Source: Megamerina dolium
Lineage: Eukaryota > Arthropoda > Insecta > Diptera > Megamerinidae
Length of the DNA stretch: 64,000 nucleotides
Assembly: GCA_963854835.1 (NCBI GenBank)
Contig: OY978525.1
Coordinates: 111,489,417 to 111,553,416 of the forward strand
Reading direction: 5' to 3'
The notes under the pieces are model-generated. The model was not told the origin of the DNA, did not search any database, and was given only the letters and a program-made list of their open reading frames with translations. Positions 27,801 through 36,185 of the stretch are shown here, in pieces. Each line of letters starts with the position of its first letter. The first letter of the stretch is position 1. The position numbers were made by a program, and so were the translations under genes.

Positions 27801-28398
27801 TCCGTGGCTTTGTATGGGAGTTATATAAAAGAGTCGGCGTGGCCTGCCTCTTTCTTGTAAATCCAATTATCTTTACAATGCTAATGCACAACTTAAATAT
27901 CGTTGTCCTACGCTGAATAGTTTATAAGCCATAGTGATTTGATTTTTTTTTTATTATTCCATGACTTTGTATAGGAGCCACATTAGGAAGTGGACGTGTC
28001 TTATATATTTATATCGTAAGTGTTAATTATGGTTACTCTAGGCAAAAAAAAAAAAAAGACTTTCGAAGTTCGGCCTTTTTGTATAAACAGTGGGCGTGGC
28101 TCGCGCATTTCTTACAAATCTAGTTACCCTTACAATATTAATCCTAGGAAATATTGTAAATGCAACAAAAAATTGAATCAGTCGACTAGGTGTAAATTTT
28201 AAATAATTAAATCAAATATATAAATATATTTATAATTATTAAAAATTAAATAAACAAAGTTTTGATAATACACATACATACATATGTACATACGTTTGTT
28301 TGTATATTAGAAATATGTATGTATGCATATATTCATCTAGTATTTACCTTATTCGGGTGGTGGCTAGTATTCGCCTCACTGCGTCTCATTGACTCCAT
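8431..28398 (-). CDS. sbb: scribbler/brakeless, ZNF608/ZNF609-family nuclear co-repressor
   Basis: In Drosophila this nuclear protein is a transcriptional co-repressor that works with Atrophin and Tailless. It controls photoreceptor axon targeting, tkv expression and larval locomotion (established knowledge). The model has 12 coding exons (28348-28398, 19266-19485, 16192-19084, 16008-16125, 14574-15855, 14163-14507, 13911-14093, 13169-13844, 12867-13101, 12537-12796, 10905-12463, 8431-8504). They sum to 7,896 nt, exactly 2,632 codons. Conserved modules in order are an acidic [10 protein letters not shown] box (163-188), the [11 protein letters not shown]...DWAPPRFCDSP domain (about 1005-1062), a C2H2 finger (1240-1263), [14 protein letters not shown] (1830-1834), [15 protein letters not shown] (2332-2336), a His-rich stretch and a VLASQQ tail. 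Linkers are Q-, S/T-, N- and G-rich. The first exon is the least certain part; a start at 19500 without exon 1 would give 2,619 aa. Confidence 0.88.
8711..9556. mobile_element. Non-autonomous element with short inverted ends and internal tandem units
   Basis: The left end TTTAGTGATGCATAGAACCG and the reverse complement of the right end (TTAGTAATGTGCGGTTCCG) match at most positions, as in hAT-type MITEs. Inside are three to four imperfect units carrying CGGGTCTTAnAAGAACCGAA, CGCAGAAACGTCxTAC and CGCTAGCTCGCA at about 8760, 8935 and 9320. No transposase is present. A target duplication could not be shown, so the hAT assignment is tentative. Confidence 0.5.
9712..10605. mobile_element. Foldback-like element: inverted arrays of a 30-bp minisatellite
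   Basis: The left array (about 9712-9855) has four to five units of AATTGACGGCGAAGAAAGAC plus GCGTAAACAT. The right array (about 10428-10600) has five units of the reverse complement (GCGTCTTTCTTCGTCGTCAA plus ATATGTTAAC). The arrays enclose roughly 570 bp of AT-rich DNA without coding potential. Tandemly structured inverted ends are the hallmark of FB/foldback elements. It lies in the last sbb intron. Confidence 0.65.
10620..10904 (-). other. Distal end of the last sbb intron
   Basis: Ordinary intron sequence between the foldback-like element and exon 11, ending at the GTAAGT donor at 10904. I see nothing further in it. Confidence 0.5.
10905..12463 (-). CDS. sbb: sbb coding exon 11, polyQ/polyG with conserved C-terminal blocks
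   Basis: After about 100 residues dominated by Q and H it encodes the conserved run [34 protein letters not shown] and [20 protein letters not shown]. Then come about 200 residues of G/P/S low complexity and the His-rich end [20 protein letters not shown]. The FDPNHPxYR, TKALDxL and HTHHHTH-LGY elements occur in the same order in ZNF609. The PEDLS pentad (11719-11733) is a consensus CtBP motif. The G-rich stretch makes the opposite strand look like a proline-rich ORF, which is a shadow. Confidence 0.9.
12537..12796 (-). CDS. sbb: sbb coding exon 10
   Basis: It begins [20 protein letters not shown], whose IKTEP and IKQEP patches resemble sumoylation consensus sites (psi-K-x-E, inference). A Q-run follows, then the sequence ends [20 protein letters not shown]. 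The donor is AAG|GTACAG and the following intron is 73 nt. Confidence 0.85.
12867..13101 (-). CDS. sbb: sbb coding exon 9
   Basis: It encodes [38 protein letters not shown] and a [20 protein letters not shown] segment with mixed charge, ending in a Q-run. Boundaries are TGCTTAG|CTATATGG and CAACAA|GTAAGT, phase 0 at the end. The KDERxKE-like charged run corresponds in position to a charged segment of ZNF609. Confidence 0.85.
13169..13844 (-). CDS. sbb: sbb coding exon 8 with PLDLM motif
   Basis: The exon encodes [18 protein letters not shown], a Y/Q/P-rich segment ([15 protein letters not shown]), Q/H runs, and [10 protein letters not shown] (residues 1828-1837). PLDLM resembles the PxDLS motif bound by the co-repressor CtBP. 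It ends SHFYPFN across the junction. The donor is ATTCAA|GTAAGT. Confidence 0.85.
13911..14093 (-). CDS. sbb: sbb coding exon 7 with SPAYSDISD box
   Basis: The segment [20 protein letters not shown] leads to [18 protein letters not shown], a block shared with vertebrate ZNF608/609. The basic KKNRK cluster just before it may aid nuclear import. Boundaries are TTTTAG|GTATTCC and GATGG|GTAAGT. The next intron is 66 nt and also stop-free. Confidence 0.88.
14163..14507 (-). CDS. sbb: sbb coding exon 6 (Q-rich)
   Basis: The acceptor is AATTTCAG and the donor CAACAAG|GTAGTG. The product segment begins [14 protein letters not shown], then has a Q-run of about 18 and a P/Q-rich end. The flanking introns (66 and 69 nt) are both multiples of three without stops, so an unspliced mRNA would also read through. 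Confidence 0.8.
14574..15855 (-). CDS. sbb: sbb coding exon 5 with the single C2H2 zinc finger
   Basis: It encodes a [10 protein letters not shown] stretch, an S-rich linker, [17 protein letters not shown], and the finger [19 protein letters not shown] followed by RYHQSHAH. The spacing is C-X4-C-X12-H with H1261 or H1263 as last ligand (C1240, C1245, H1258). A long A/T/S/Q-rich tail follows. Two acceptors in frame, 21 nt apart (15855 and 15834), would include or skip seven residues. Confidence 0.9.
16008..16125 (-). CDS. sbb: sbb coding exon 4
   Basis: The 118-nt exon (acceptor GCCGTAG, donor TTCG|GTAAGT) completes [18 protein letters not shown] and adds the basic stretch [17 protein letters not shown] with SNFTETRSS. 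This basic RGRGKR segment after FCDSPT is shared with ZNF608/609 and is a plausible nuclear-localisation region. The preceding intron is 66 nt. The following one (152 nt) contains GT repeats. Confidence 0.9.
16192..19084 (-). CDS. sbb: sbb coding exon 3, large exon with acidic box and CEPGTS domain
   Basis: The acceptor is AATAG|GAGG and the donor CCAAG|GTGTGT. It encodes residues 91-1055. After an N-repeat and S-rich run comes [20 protein letters not shown] (163 onward), a signature of ZNF608/609 N-termini. Then come about 800 residues of S/T/N/G/Q low complexity. It closes with the conserved block [20 protein letters not shown] and [14 protein letters not shown]. If the following 66-nt intron is retained, translation stops at 16143 after 15 extra residues. 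That would give a finger-less protein of about 1,070 aa. Confidence 0.9.
19266..19485 (-). CDS. sbb: sbb coding exon 2 (N/S/Q-rich)
   Basis: The sequence begins [12 protein letters not shown] and ends TTTAA|GTAAGT. The upstream boundary is an AAAG|GTGG acceptor after a pyrimidine-rich stretch. The frame stays open to 19578, so an alternative start at the ATG at 19500 (MHHIK) is possible for a shorter N-terminus. The product segment is low-complexity with a Q6 run and no recognisable domain. Confidence 0.65.
20017..20697 (+). mobile_element. 5'-truncated non-LTR retrotransposon with 16-bp target duplication
   Basis: It encodes the C-terminal part of a LINE reverse transcriptase protein: [49 protein letters not shown], then [20 protein letters not shown] and [19 protein letters not shown] deletion after the NRCYFGLS block shifts the frame. 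The 3' tail is (TAAG)n at 20673-20700. The duplication AAGTAGGTAACTATGA is at 20001-20016 and 20698-20713, overlapping the tail by 3 bp. The clade is not certain (RTE or a related group). Confidence 0.8.
21051..21206. mobile_element. Short palindromic MITE
   Basis: The left end CCTATTACGAATGGCAGCT and right end AGTTGCCATCCGTAATAAG are inverted copies (14 of 16 in the core). The 155-bp element has no coding capacity and lies between sbb exons 1 and 2. Confidence 0.55.
21475..21745 (+). mobile_element. Mariner-like (rosa-like) 3' fragment
   Basis: The plus strand encodes a decayed transposase end ([25 protein letters not shown], then GGHMPEIIF). Position and wording resemble the element at 53.3 kb. 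In the LTPLD motif the last D is N here and a stop follows, so it is dead. The 5' half is missing. Confidence 0.65.
21750..25430. other. sbb intron with simple sequence, no gene supported
   Basis: This part of the first coding intron holds GAGA/CT tracts (22503-22540, 24806-24836), A/T runs and a somewhat GC-richer patch at 23.3-24.6 kb with repeated CGAC and CACAC words. That patch could hold an alternative promoter or 5' exon for sbb, as fly sbb has several. I could not find a convincing exon. ORFs here are low complexity. Confidence 0.3.
25436..27086 (-). mobile_element. Apparently intact Tc1-family transposon with IR/DR ends
   Basis: The element is 1,651 bp. Terminal repeats of 29 bp (25436-25464 and 27058-27086, CAGTGGCTCnCAGCTTATTT core) differ at one base and are flanked by the TA target duplication (25434-25435, 27087-27088). 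A second, inner copy of the CAGCTTATTTCGTACA motif lies about 200 bp inside each end (25640-25659 and about 26867-26890). This doubled arrangement is the IR/DR structure of several Tc1 elements. The transposase ORF is uninterrupted. Confidence 0.92.
25675..26715 (-). CDS. Tc1-family DD34E transposase, full-length ORF (346 aa)
   Basis: The enzyme cuts and rejoins DNA at TA sites. Residues 1-60 form the first helix-turn-helix ([20 protein letters not shown]), and residues 62-120 the second DNA-binding half with a [14 protein letters not shown] helix. The catalytic domain shows [10 protein letters not shown] (D152), GGGSVMVW (187-194), [10 protein letters not shown] (D243) and [11 protein letters not shown] (E278). 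The 34 residues between D243 and E278 make it DD34E. The length is typical for Tc1 transposases and I see no stop or frameshift. The nearest subfamily (Bari, S, Paris or other) cannot be settled by eye. Confidence 0.93.
   Translation of the reverse strand: MGHRTTMEQRKLVINHFRKGQSVQKIAEMTNLSASTVQYIIQRFVRENRLENKGREAPNKIFNASDERYIVRKIKKNPKLSAPKLAAEVQREIGKSSSAETVRRVLRNHDLNGRVARKKPFISKMNIQRRLDFAKEHIIKTPAFWNTVIFADESKFNIFGSDGMSYVWRKANTELNKENLKPTVKHGGGSVMVWACMSAAGVGELVFIEETMDKMKYLEILKNNLLQSADKLGLREEFRYYQDNDPKHKSGIVQSWLIWNCPHLMSPPPQSPDMNVIENLWSILDNKIRTHKISNKQDLKKVLMEEWKKITPDITQKLVDSMPNRLQAVINAKGCQLNIKINLLCF
27298..28200. repeat. Diverged copy of the GGGCGTGG half-unit repeat
   Basis: It opens with CCTTACAGTCGACCAAATGA and TACCCTGCAC like the element at 51.39 kb. 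It contains the recurring words CTTTGTATGGGAGnTA, GGGCGTGGC, and TAATCCACACCTTAAAT-like stretches. It is shorter and more mutated than the 51.4-kb copy and lies in the first sbb intron. Confidence 0.55.
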
Positions 28399-28897
28399 GC
28401 AGACGAAAAAGTTAGGGCAGCCGCTTTTTGCGGGCCCACACAACGTAACTTCTTCTTCTTCTTCTTTGATGCGTCAATACAATTAAATGATATGGGTGCT
28501 ACAACAACAATTGACGATGCTACAGATGCTGATGATGACGATAACAATGACGATGATGATGTTGTCGATGTTGATGTTGTTGCTGATGATGATGATTGAC
28601 TCAAATAATTATTATTATTAATAATGTCTTTATTATTATTATGGTAGTGTTGAAAATTTTTAATAATTCCACTCAAATTCAATTCACCAAATAATTCACT
28701 ATCACACTTAATGTATTTATTATTATTATCGCTATTTTTTTTATTCATATATTTGTTGTTGTTGTTGTTGCTAATGTTTGTTAAATTGTTCAATTGATAG
28801 ACGCACTTCTTGTTGTTTGTGTTGTATTTAAATGGCGCTTTTATGCGGCGGGAGACGCAGGGCCCCGGCCCTTGGGCCAATCCGTTCATTGTTAAAA
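28348..28897 (-). CDS. sbb: sbb leader exon with probable start codon (coding part 28348-28398)
   Basis: The acceptor TTTTCATTTTCAG precedes 28897, and the donor AATAAG|GTAAAT follows 28348. The frame [17 protein letters not shown] opens at the ATG at 28396-28398 and leaves the exon in phase 0. That is the phase required by the next exon, which begins GTGGCCGTT at 19485. The exon also contains a 167-codon ORF in another frame (separate entry). The link to sbb is inferred from strand, phase and position only; transcript data are not available here. Confidence 0.5.
28386..28889 (-). CDS. 167-codon ORF in the sbb leader exon (uORF or separate protein)
   Basis: The start has a good fly context (AACAATGAAC) 6 nt after a splice acceptor. 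The N-terminus MNGLAQGPGPCVSRRIKAPF lies in a GC-rich patch unusual for the region. The rest is N-rich, then S/T-rich, ending KKKKKKLRCVGPQKAAAL and SAWSQ. Its TGA overlaps the fourth codon (ATG) of the proposed sbb frame as ATGA. It may be a translated upstream ORF regulating sbb by reinitiation. Alternatively, if there is a 1-2 nt assembly or sequencing error, it may be an N-terminal extension of sbb itself. No known domain is recognised. Confidence 0.45.
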   Translation of the reverse strand: MNGLAQGPGPCVSRRIKAPFKYNTNNKKCVYQLNNLTNISNNNNNKYMNKKNSDNNNKYIKCDSELFGELNLSGIIKNFQHYHNNNKDIINNNNYLSQSSSSATTSTSTTSSSSLLSSSSASVASSIVVVAPISFNCIDASKKKKKKLRCVGPQKAAALTFSSAWSQ

Positions 28898-28899
28898 CT

Positions 28900-31800
28900 G
28901 AAAATGAAAATAAGAAAAGATATTAAATAAATAAATAGTGCGGGTATAATAAATGATAAATTTATAATTAATTACATGACACTCACTTACATACATACAT
29001 ACATACATACGTTCATATGTTCTTACATACAAATGTATGTACGAGTATATATGTATGTATGTAGTTTATAAATTAATACAATTTTTTTTTTTGTTGCTGT
29101 TCTTCATTGTTTATTCAATACAAGTATTTCCAAGTGCTTATTGTTCACTACCAACGCCCCCCTTTTAGTGTTATCAATAATCATATTTAGTAGCATGTAC
29201 GTATATATGTATGTATTGTATGTATGTATGAAGGTATCGCATTGAAGCAATCTTAAATTAGTTTTCTGATGGGTTTTGTCTACTTACTTGAGTACAAAAG
29301 TGGAAAAACACAACAACAACAACAAAAGAATCACATCGATACCCACATGTGTAAATCGATGTACATATATGCGAGTACATATGTACACATGTATGTACAA
29401 TTTTATTGACAGTGGCGTTGTTGTTGTTTTTGTTACTGTTTCGTTAAACTACACTGTTGCTAAAATAAACGTTGTATTTTATCAGCCACTTAAGTTTTAT
29501 ATACATATGTACATAGTAGTTATATATGTGTATATATGTATGTGCTTGTAAGTTGTTGTAATTTGTCGGCATAGACTAGTCGACTACTAAATATTGCTAG
29601 TTTTGAGCTAATGATACATACATATAGTATGTCTACATATATACGTACATATGTATGTATTATATAGAGATATTTGTTTATAGATAAGATATCATAATAA
29701 AACATGTTGAATAAATTTCTGGTAGTTGTGTTATTTGCGGTAAATCATTTTTTTTTTACTACAATTTTTGCTGAGAATAGGATTTCCCAAAACTTCTACG
29801 CATACCAACTGCATGTAGCGCATCATAACTGCTAATGACATGTAAATACGTTAGTCTTCTTTGCAATACAAAATATATTTCCGGTCGGAATGCTTGACTT
29901 TTTGAATAATAATAAAAAAAAAAAATAAATAAATAATATTAATCTCAATTTCTTTCAAATCATAAATTTCATATGATTTTTACACAGAAAAAATTTTATG
30001 GATTTTCCCCATTGGGTATGTACCCACATGTAGATACATATGTATACACACATATGTATGTATATATACATATGTTCGTATGGATATATTACACAGTCGG
30101 TTCAACTATCAATCGACAATTAACAGCACTTGATTTATTAATTATCATTATTTTCTGTCATTGTTGTTGTTCTTCTGATACTGTTCTCCTACAAGTAGTA
30201 CACTAACTTGTACTTCTCTCAATGTTCTCTATATGTTCAATGTGATTAATTGACTTCACTTGCAATTTTATTTGAATTAAATTAAGTTCATGTTTTATTA
30301 ACAGCTATAAATATTAGAAGTAAGTAAGTAAATAAGTAGTATAAATCATAAACAGAATTAATTACTAATTGGATGATAGTTGACTATATATGTGGGTACT
30401 GTATTAAAGAGTTTTTATTATAATAAATAAGTAATTAAATTGTATTGAAAATCAAAAGCTGTTTTAATTGCATCTATTTTGATTTGCCTTACACTAATAA
30501 TGATAGTATTTTATGACAATTGTACACAATTTATTAATTAATATTGTAATGTATTATATTTAAGGTGAAGCAAGGTTTAGTTGCTCTAACTAATTGTTGA
30601 TAATTATGGTATTAATGTTAAATTGAAATTAATAAGCAAACATTTTACAGTTTAATATATTAATAAAGTCATTATAATCGATCACAATACATTATCTCGC
30701 ATGTTTATTGATGTTTAGGGTTTTCATTTTATGAATTAAACTTAAATGCAATTTAGATGGCTACAATTTTGAGTTACTAAGATTTGTATGGTTCCAAAAA
30801 CGTTTTTTAATGGTGCCAATGCTTTAAGGTTAATCGTTCCATTAATAAGTAGATATTATACACTTTTTTTAAGAACAGTTTTATTACAATTTTTTTTTTG
30901 GGAAAAAAATGAGTAATTTCTGAGTAAAAGAGAAAATTCAAAAAATTATATTTTTCTTAAAAACAAAAATATAAAAATCATAATATTCTCAATAATACAG
31001 CTGTGTGACATTCTGAATTTTTCTTTTGCAAAAAAAAAAAAAAAAAAATTGTCGAATTTTGCAATAAAACATCAGCCACCTTAATGTACTTATATGTATC
31101 ACACAATAAATCAATAAATAAATATTAGAAAATGGCAATCACTTGTGATTGTCCAATCTGATATCCACGATATCATGGCTACCAAGTTGTAGTTGATGAT
31201 AAATGTACAAATATTTCTTAAAGTACATTTATAGTGGTGATAAAAAAAAAGAAATATAATAAATAACATAAATATTATCAAATGACATTCTCTCTTAGCG
31301 TATACTATTTACTTCACGATGAACACTTTCCTTTTGAAGCCTGTGCATTATTAGTTTTTCATCTTTTGCTTTTTATCTTGCATTACATTTTTTTTTTTGT
31401 ATACTTATTAATATTATCGTTGTTGTTGTTGTTGTTGTTGTTATTAATAAAACAAATTATCTTCTTCATTTATTTTATGATATCATACTCACACACGCAC
31501 ACACACATTCACAATCAAATATCTACTGAATAAATATCAGATTACAGAAGAAGAAAAATTATAAAATTGCTAATTAATGTCATATAAAATCGGACAACAT
31601 CGGTAAAGAGAAAAAAAAAGGTCTAATTAAAAATATGCTGTTCTACGAAATTCAATAAATTAAAAAAAAAAAAATGCAACAAAATATGACAATGAAAACA
31701 TACATAGTATATATGCAAACAACAACAGCAGCTGCTGTAAAAGCAATCAGTTGTGTATAGCAAACAAATAACAATGTATGCATTTGAGTACATAGAATAA

Positions 31801-34800
31801 ATGTGTAAATATTTGCTAGCAATGATTTGTTTAAAATATTTACTTATTACATATAAATAATAAATTTTACAAATATAAATATACCTACATATGTATAAAT
31901 GTATGTAAATATGTATATTCGTAAGTATTCGTACAATAGGTAAAACAATATGCTTGAATTAAAAGAGCTCAAAATATTGCACCGAAATAGGCGAAATATA
32001 ATTATAAAGGTTTGAATGATTTTGGAAAACGATCACAATTTCGTTATTTTACACAAAATTGATTGAAATATATCGCTCATTACGATTATCTATATATTTC
32101 AGACAGCAATGGCGTACATACTAGGATATGCATTTGATGGGAATACTATAAACATTTTTCCTTTTGCAAATGTATATATACATTTTGAGACCACAAGGTT
32201 TAAATTTGAAGAGTGATGTTTAAACTTCAACACACACACTCTCTCTCTCTCTCTTTTTCTCTCTCATATGTGGACCAATGTCAGTCACATAATGAGTAGT
32301 GACTGAAAACGTTTGTGTGGGAGGGTAAATGCGTTATTTCCCTTTCCGTGCTGTATTATGTACCTACATATGTATTACTCGTTGTGATGAAACATCACCT
32401 AATATACAAAATATGTATGCATGTGATAAGTGCGTGCCATACATCACCCCTCTTTATTCATATTCTCAATACAAATCAGCAGTGTATACATACATATGTA
32501 TGTATACACTAATGTGTATTGTTGTTAAACATTTCACATGTTGATAAGTTGTAGCAACAAAAATTCATAATAATAATAATAACTGGAAACTCAACTGAAA
32601 GCAAATAGTAATTTAGAAAAAAATAAAATAATTACTATATAATTGAATCAAATGTGTGAATTTAAAATGAAAACAAAAAAATTTTTTTTTAAACAAAATG
32701 AAAGCAAATAATAGTCAAAATAATAATTATTATTATAATATAAAAAATAATAATTATATTATAATATAATAATAATTATTCTTATATTATATTATATTAT
32801 AAAATAATAATAATAATAATATTTTAAAAATAATGCAATAACAATAATAAATAAAACATCAAGTACAACAACAAATGTGACCATTTTCATATAAATTGTG
32901 ATATTTGTGGTATTATATTCAAAACTAACAACAACAACAATCAAATTAGAAAAAAAAACAACGGTCGAGTCCATTTTTTTTTTATGTACAGAAGCTGATG
33001 CTGTTCGTTACGCTCATATTTTTTATATTGTATATGAACTTACAGACTTGTATAAAATTGACAATTTTTTATTGAATATTTTATTTTATTCCTTTTTACT
33101 TATTTTTATTATATACATACATGTATCTACATACATACATGTGTAAAAACTTACGAAAACATTTGATTTGTTTGTGATGCATTTTTTCACTATTTTGTTT
33201 TGATTGTTGTTGTTGCTGTTGTTGTTGCAAATGTTATTGCACTTACAATGACGTTAATAAAATTGTCAATAAATAAATAAATCAACATTTATTTGTAAAT
33301 ATTTTATTTTCCATTTTTTTTTATTATTATTATTTCATATTGATATTTTTGCTGTTAATAATAATACTTAATCATGTATAAATATGTAGTATGTTACTTT
33401 GACTAAAATAAATATAAATATCATAAATATATTTATTTATGTATGCATTTAATCGTATAATTATTATTGATGTTTTGTTTTACTTTTGATTGGCGAATAT
33501 TATATGGGATAATGATGACAAAGTAACGATTATGTATATATACTTATAAATATATTTATATGTTGGTATATATTGATATAAAATTAAAACAACAAAACAA
33601 CAATCATAAAGGCAGCATTCGTTTTATTTTGCCGTAGTTATTATTTTTTTTTTTTTATATGATTTCACATAATTTTGCTACTTGTATTTGTAGAGTTACC
33701 AGCTGGTCTAAATTGATCTTATGAAAGAGCTTTAACAGAGTTAACTTGAACACGTAGAGATGTATGAAGAGTAGGCTTAGCATAGCGATTTTTACAATTT
33801 CAAAATTATCACTCTATAATATAAATTTATATGTCAAATATGGTTGCCACAGAAGAAGTTTAAAATTCCATTTTTCTAAAATACTTCATATGATATGGCG
33901 ATTTAAATTGTTTTACAATTTCGCAACTTTGTATGGAAGCTGTATCAAGTAGTGGGCCTTCTAGTCTTAAAAACAGAGTTTTTTTTGGCAATTTTTGCCA
34001 GTTTTTTTTTTTTTTTTTTTTTTTGTAGGAATCTCATTACGTTTTCTAATTTAGCTACTAATTTTTCCACTTTTCATACTTTTTATTGTTATTTTTGTTA
34101 TTTCTACATTTAACATAAGTAAGTTTATAGTTAGGGTATGGCAACTCGAGATATGTACATAGTATGTATAAATGTTCGTATGTGCATATGATCATGTAAT
34201 AACATCAACATTTTATTTCTGATTTGTGTCAATTGATATAGGCAACTTGTGAATTGTGAGTGCCTACCGTAAATATTTGTACATACGAATGTATAAATTT
34301 GTGTACAATCGTATCGTATACGTATGAATGTACCTCGTAACGAATCCATAGAGATACACACACACAAACACAAATATACAAATTGAATTAAATATTCAAT
34401 AAATATACAAAATAACAAATATAAATGAGTATAATAAATATATGTATTTTATACTAATAAATATTATAACAATTCATATATATGCATTAGGGTTGTCGAA
34501 ATTGTTTTTGACAATGTTCAGCGAAAAATATAACATTTGGATAATTTCAAACATTTTTTTTTTTTCAATGAAGCAAAAAAAAATATTTGTAGTTTTGGAA
34601 CTGTCTAATAATTTTGAGATTTAAAGACATTATGAAAGTATTAATTTTGAAGGGGGAAGCTCCTAAGGGGTGTAGAAAGAGGGTAAGTGTGTTTGGAGGA
34701 AATGTTGGGAAGGAAGTATTAATTACTCCTTTAGAAGCGATTGCTGGGATTAATTGCCTGTTTCGATCAGTTTTAGGTTAATTTGGTTGCGAAGCAAAAA

Positions 34801-36040
34801 TAGTAAGACGAAAATCTATATAGGAAAGCAAATTTTTTTTTTGTTTCTTTGGCTAGAAATGATTGAGCTAAACCGTTTAAAAATTTTGAGCTACCTTAAT
34901 ATAAATATGCATATTAAATAAATTAAAATTAAATTAAATTATTGACAACACAATGGAAAGAAAAATAGAAAAATAAGTAAATGCAAAAAAAAAAAAACTA
35001 ACAATAAAAAATAAATTAATATAAAAAATTTCAATTGAAGGACAATGAAGTCCTAAATGCATAAAAAAGCTTATAGCAATACAACATAAAAAATCGACAC
35101 ATAGGAAAATTTATTAGAAAAGCTAAATTTATTTAGATACAGCAAATTTGAATGAAAAATATTTCTAAAGCAAATAATGCATTGGAACATTTTTATGTGC
35201 CAGTAAGCATTTAATTTCATATTAATATATGAAATACCTACAAAGTATTTAAATATTAGTAATGTCATTTTGTTGTTGGTACATTTGATTATAAAATAAT
35301 TAATTTTTTCACTCATCATTTTATCACACACACACACACACACAATCACATACACCTTGAAGTTGAAATTGTTAAGCCGATTTAATTTAATACTTGTAGT
35401 AAGCTGCCACATACGAATGCATGAGTGCTCACTTGCATTGTCGTGTGTACATTTTTAATGCGCTTACTACATGATTTACATTGTAACATACATACATACA
35501 TACGTATACATATAAACATATACGAACATATGTGAATAATTTAATTCTTGCAATTTACATACAACACTTTTTGTTTTTGGTCTTACCATACCTCCAATAT
35601 ACATACCAACATATATACTTACATATGTATATAGTGTATGTATGTAAATGAATATATAATTAATTTCGATTCATGTAAATCATAGTATAAATAACAAGAA
35701 TCAGTTAATAGACATTTAATATGGCGAGCAGGGAAAAAAATTTTTAATTAATTACAAATAAAATCAACAATAGAGAAGCAATTAATATTACTTATTAGGC
35801 ATGAAAAGACAAGAGTACAAGTATATGCAGTAAGAGGTCATTGTGTGATGAAATTTTTATGCAATTATTTGTCGGAAAGAATAAACTTTTGACAAAATTG
35901 TAATATGTATATAAAAAAAAGTCCAATATCCAAATAAACACGAATGTGTCATTGTAAAAATTTGGCAACAATTGTTGATATGCATTATAGTCAAAACAAA
36001 CACTGAAAATAGTCATTAATGAAAAATTTGTTGAGAAATT
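28900..36040. other. Long AT-rich, microsatellite-rich stretch without a supported gene
   Basis: The stretch holds TACATATG/TATG word repeats, (CT)n at about 32235, TAA-type runs at 32.7-32.8 kb, poly-T at 34003-34024 and many (TTG)n/(CAA)n blocks. It should hold the sbb promoter and 5' untranslated exons if transcription starts upstream of 28.9 kb, but I cannot point to them. Listed ORFs are low-complexity. Confidence 0.35.
33690..33960. repeat. Small fragment related to the GGGCGTGG half-unit repeat
   Basis: The words AGTTACCAGCTGGTC near the start and CAACTTTGTATGGAAGCTGT with AGTAGTGGGCC near the end resemble units at 27.8 and 51.6 kb. The fragment is very diverged. Confidence 0.3.
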
Positions 36041-36045
36041 GAATG

Positions 36046-36185
36046 ACATAGTTGTTGTTGTTGGTGGTGTTGTAGCAGCAAGAATACGGAAATGTTTTGT
36101 TTTGTTCCCGTCCAAAACATTTCCGTATTCTGCTGAGCTGAATGGACCGGGACGTAGACGCGTCCATTCTTGAGAAGTCGTGTTT
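36046..36185. repeat. Dispersed repeat fragment with perfect 18-bp hairpin
   Basis: After (GTT)n and TTGTAGCAGCA comes an 18-bp perfect inverted repeat (AGAATACGGAAATGTTTT and its complement) around a short loop, 36090-36142. It ends GCTGAATGGACCGGGACG. The GTT-run plus TTGTAGCAGCA layout is common in tephritid dispersed repeats (recalled, not searched). Confidence 0.45.
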
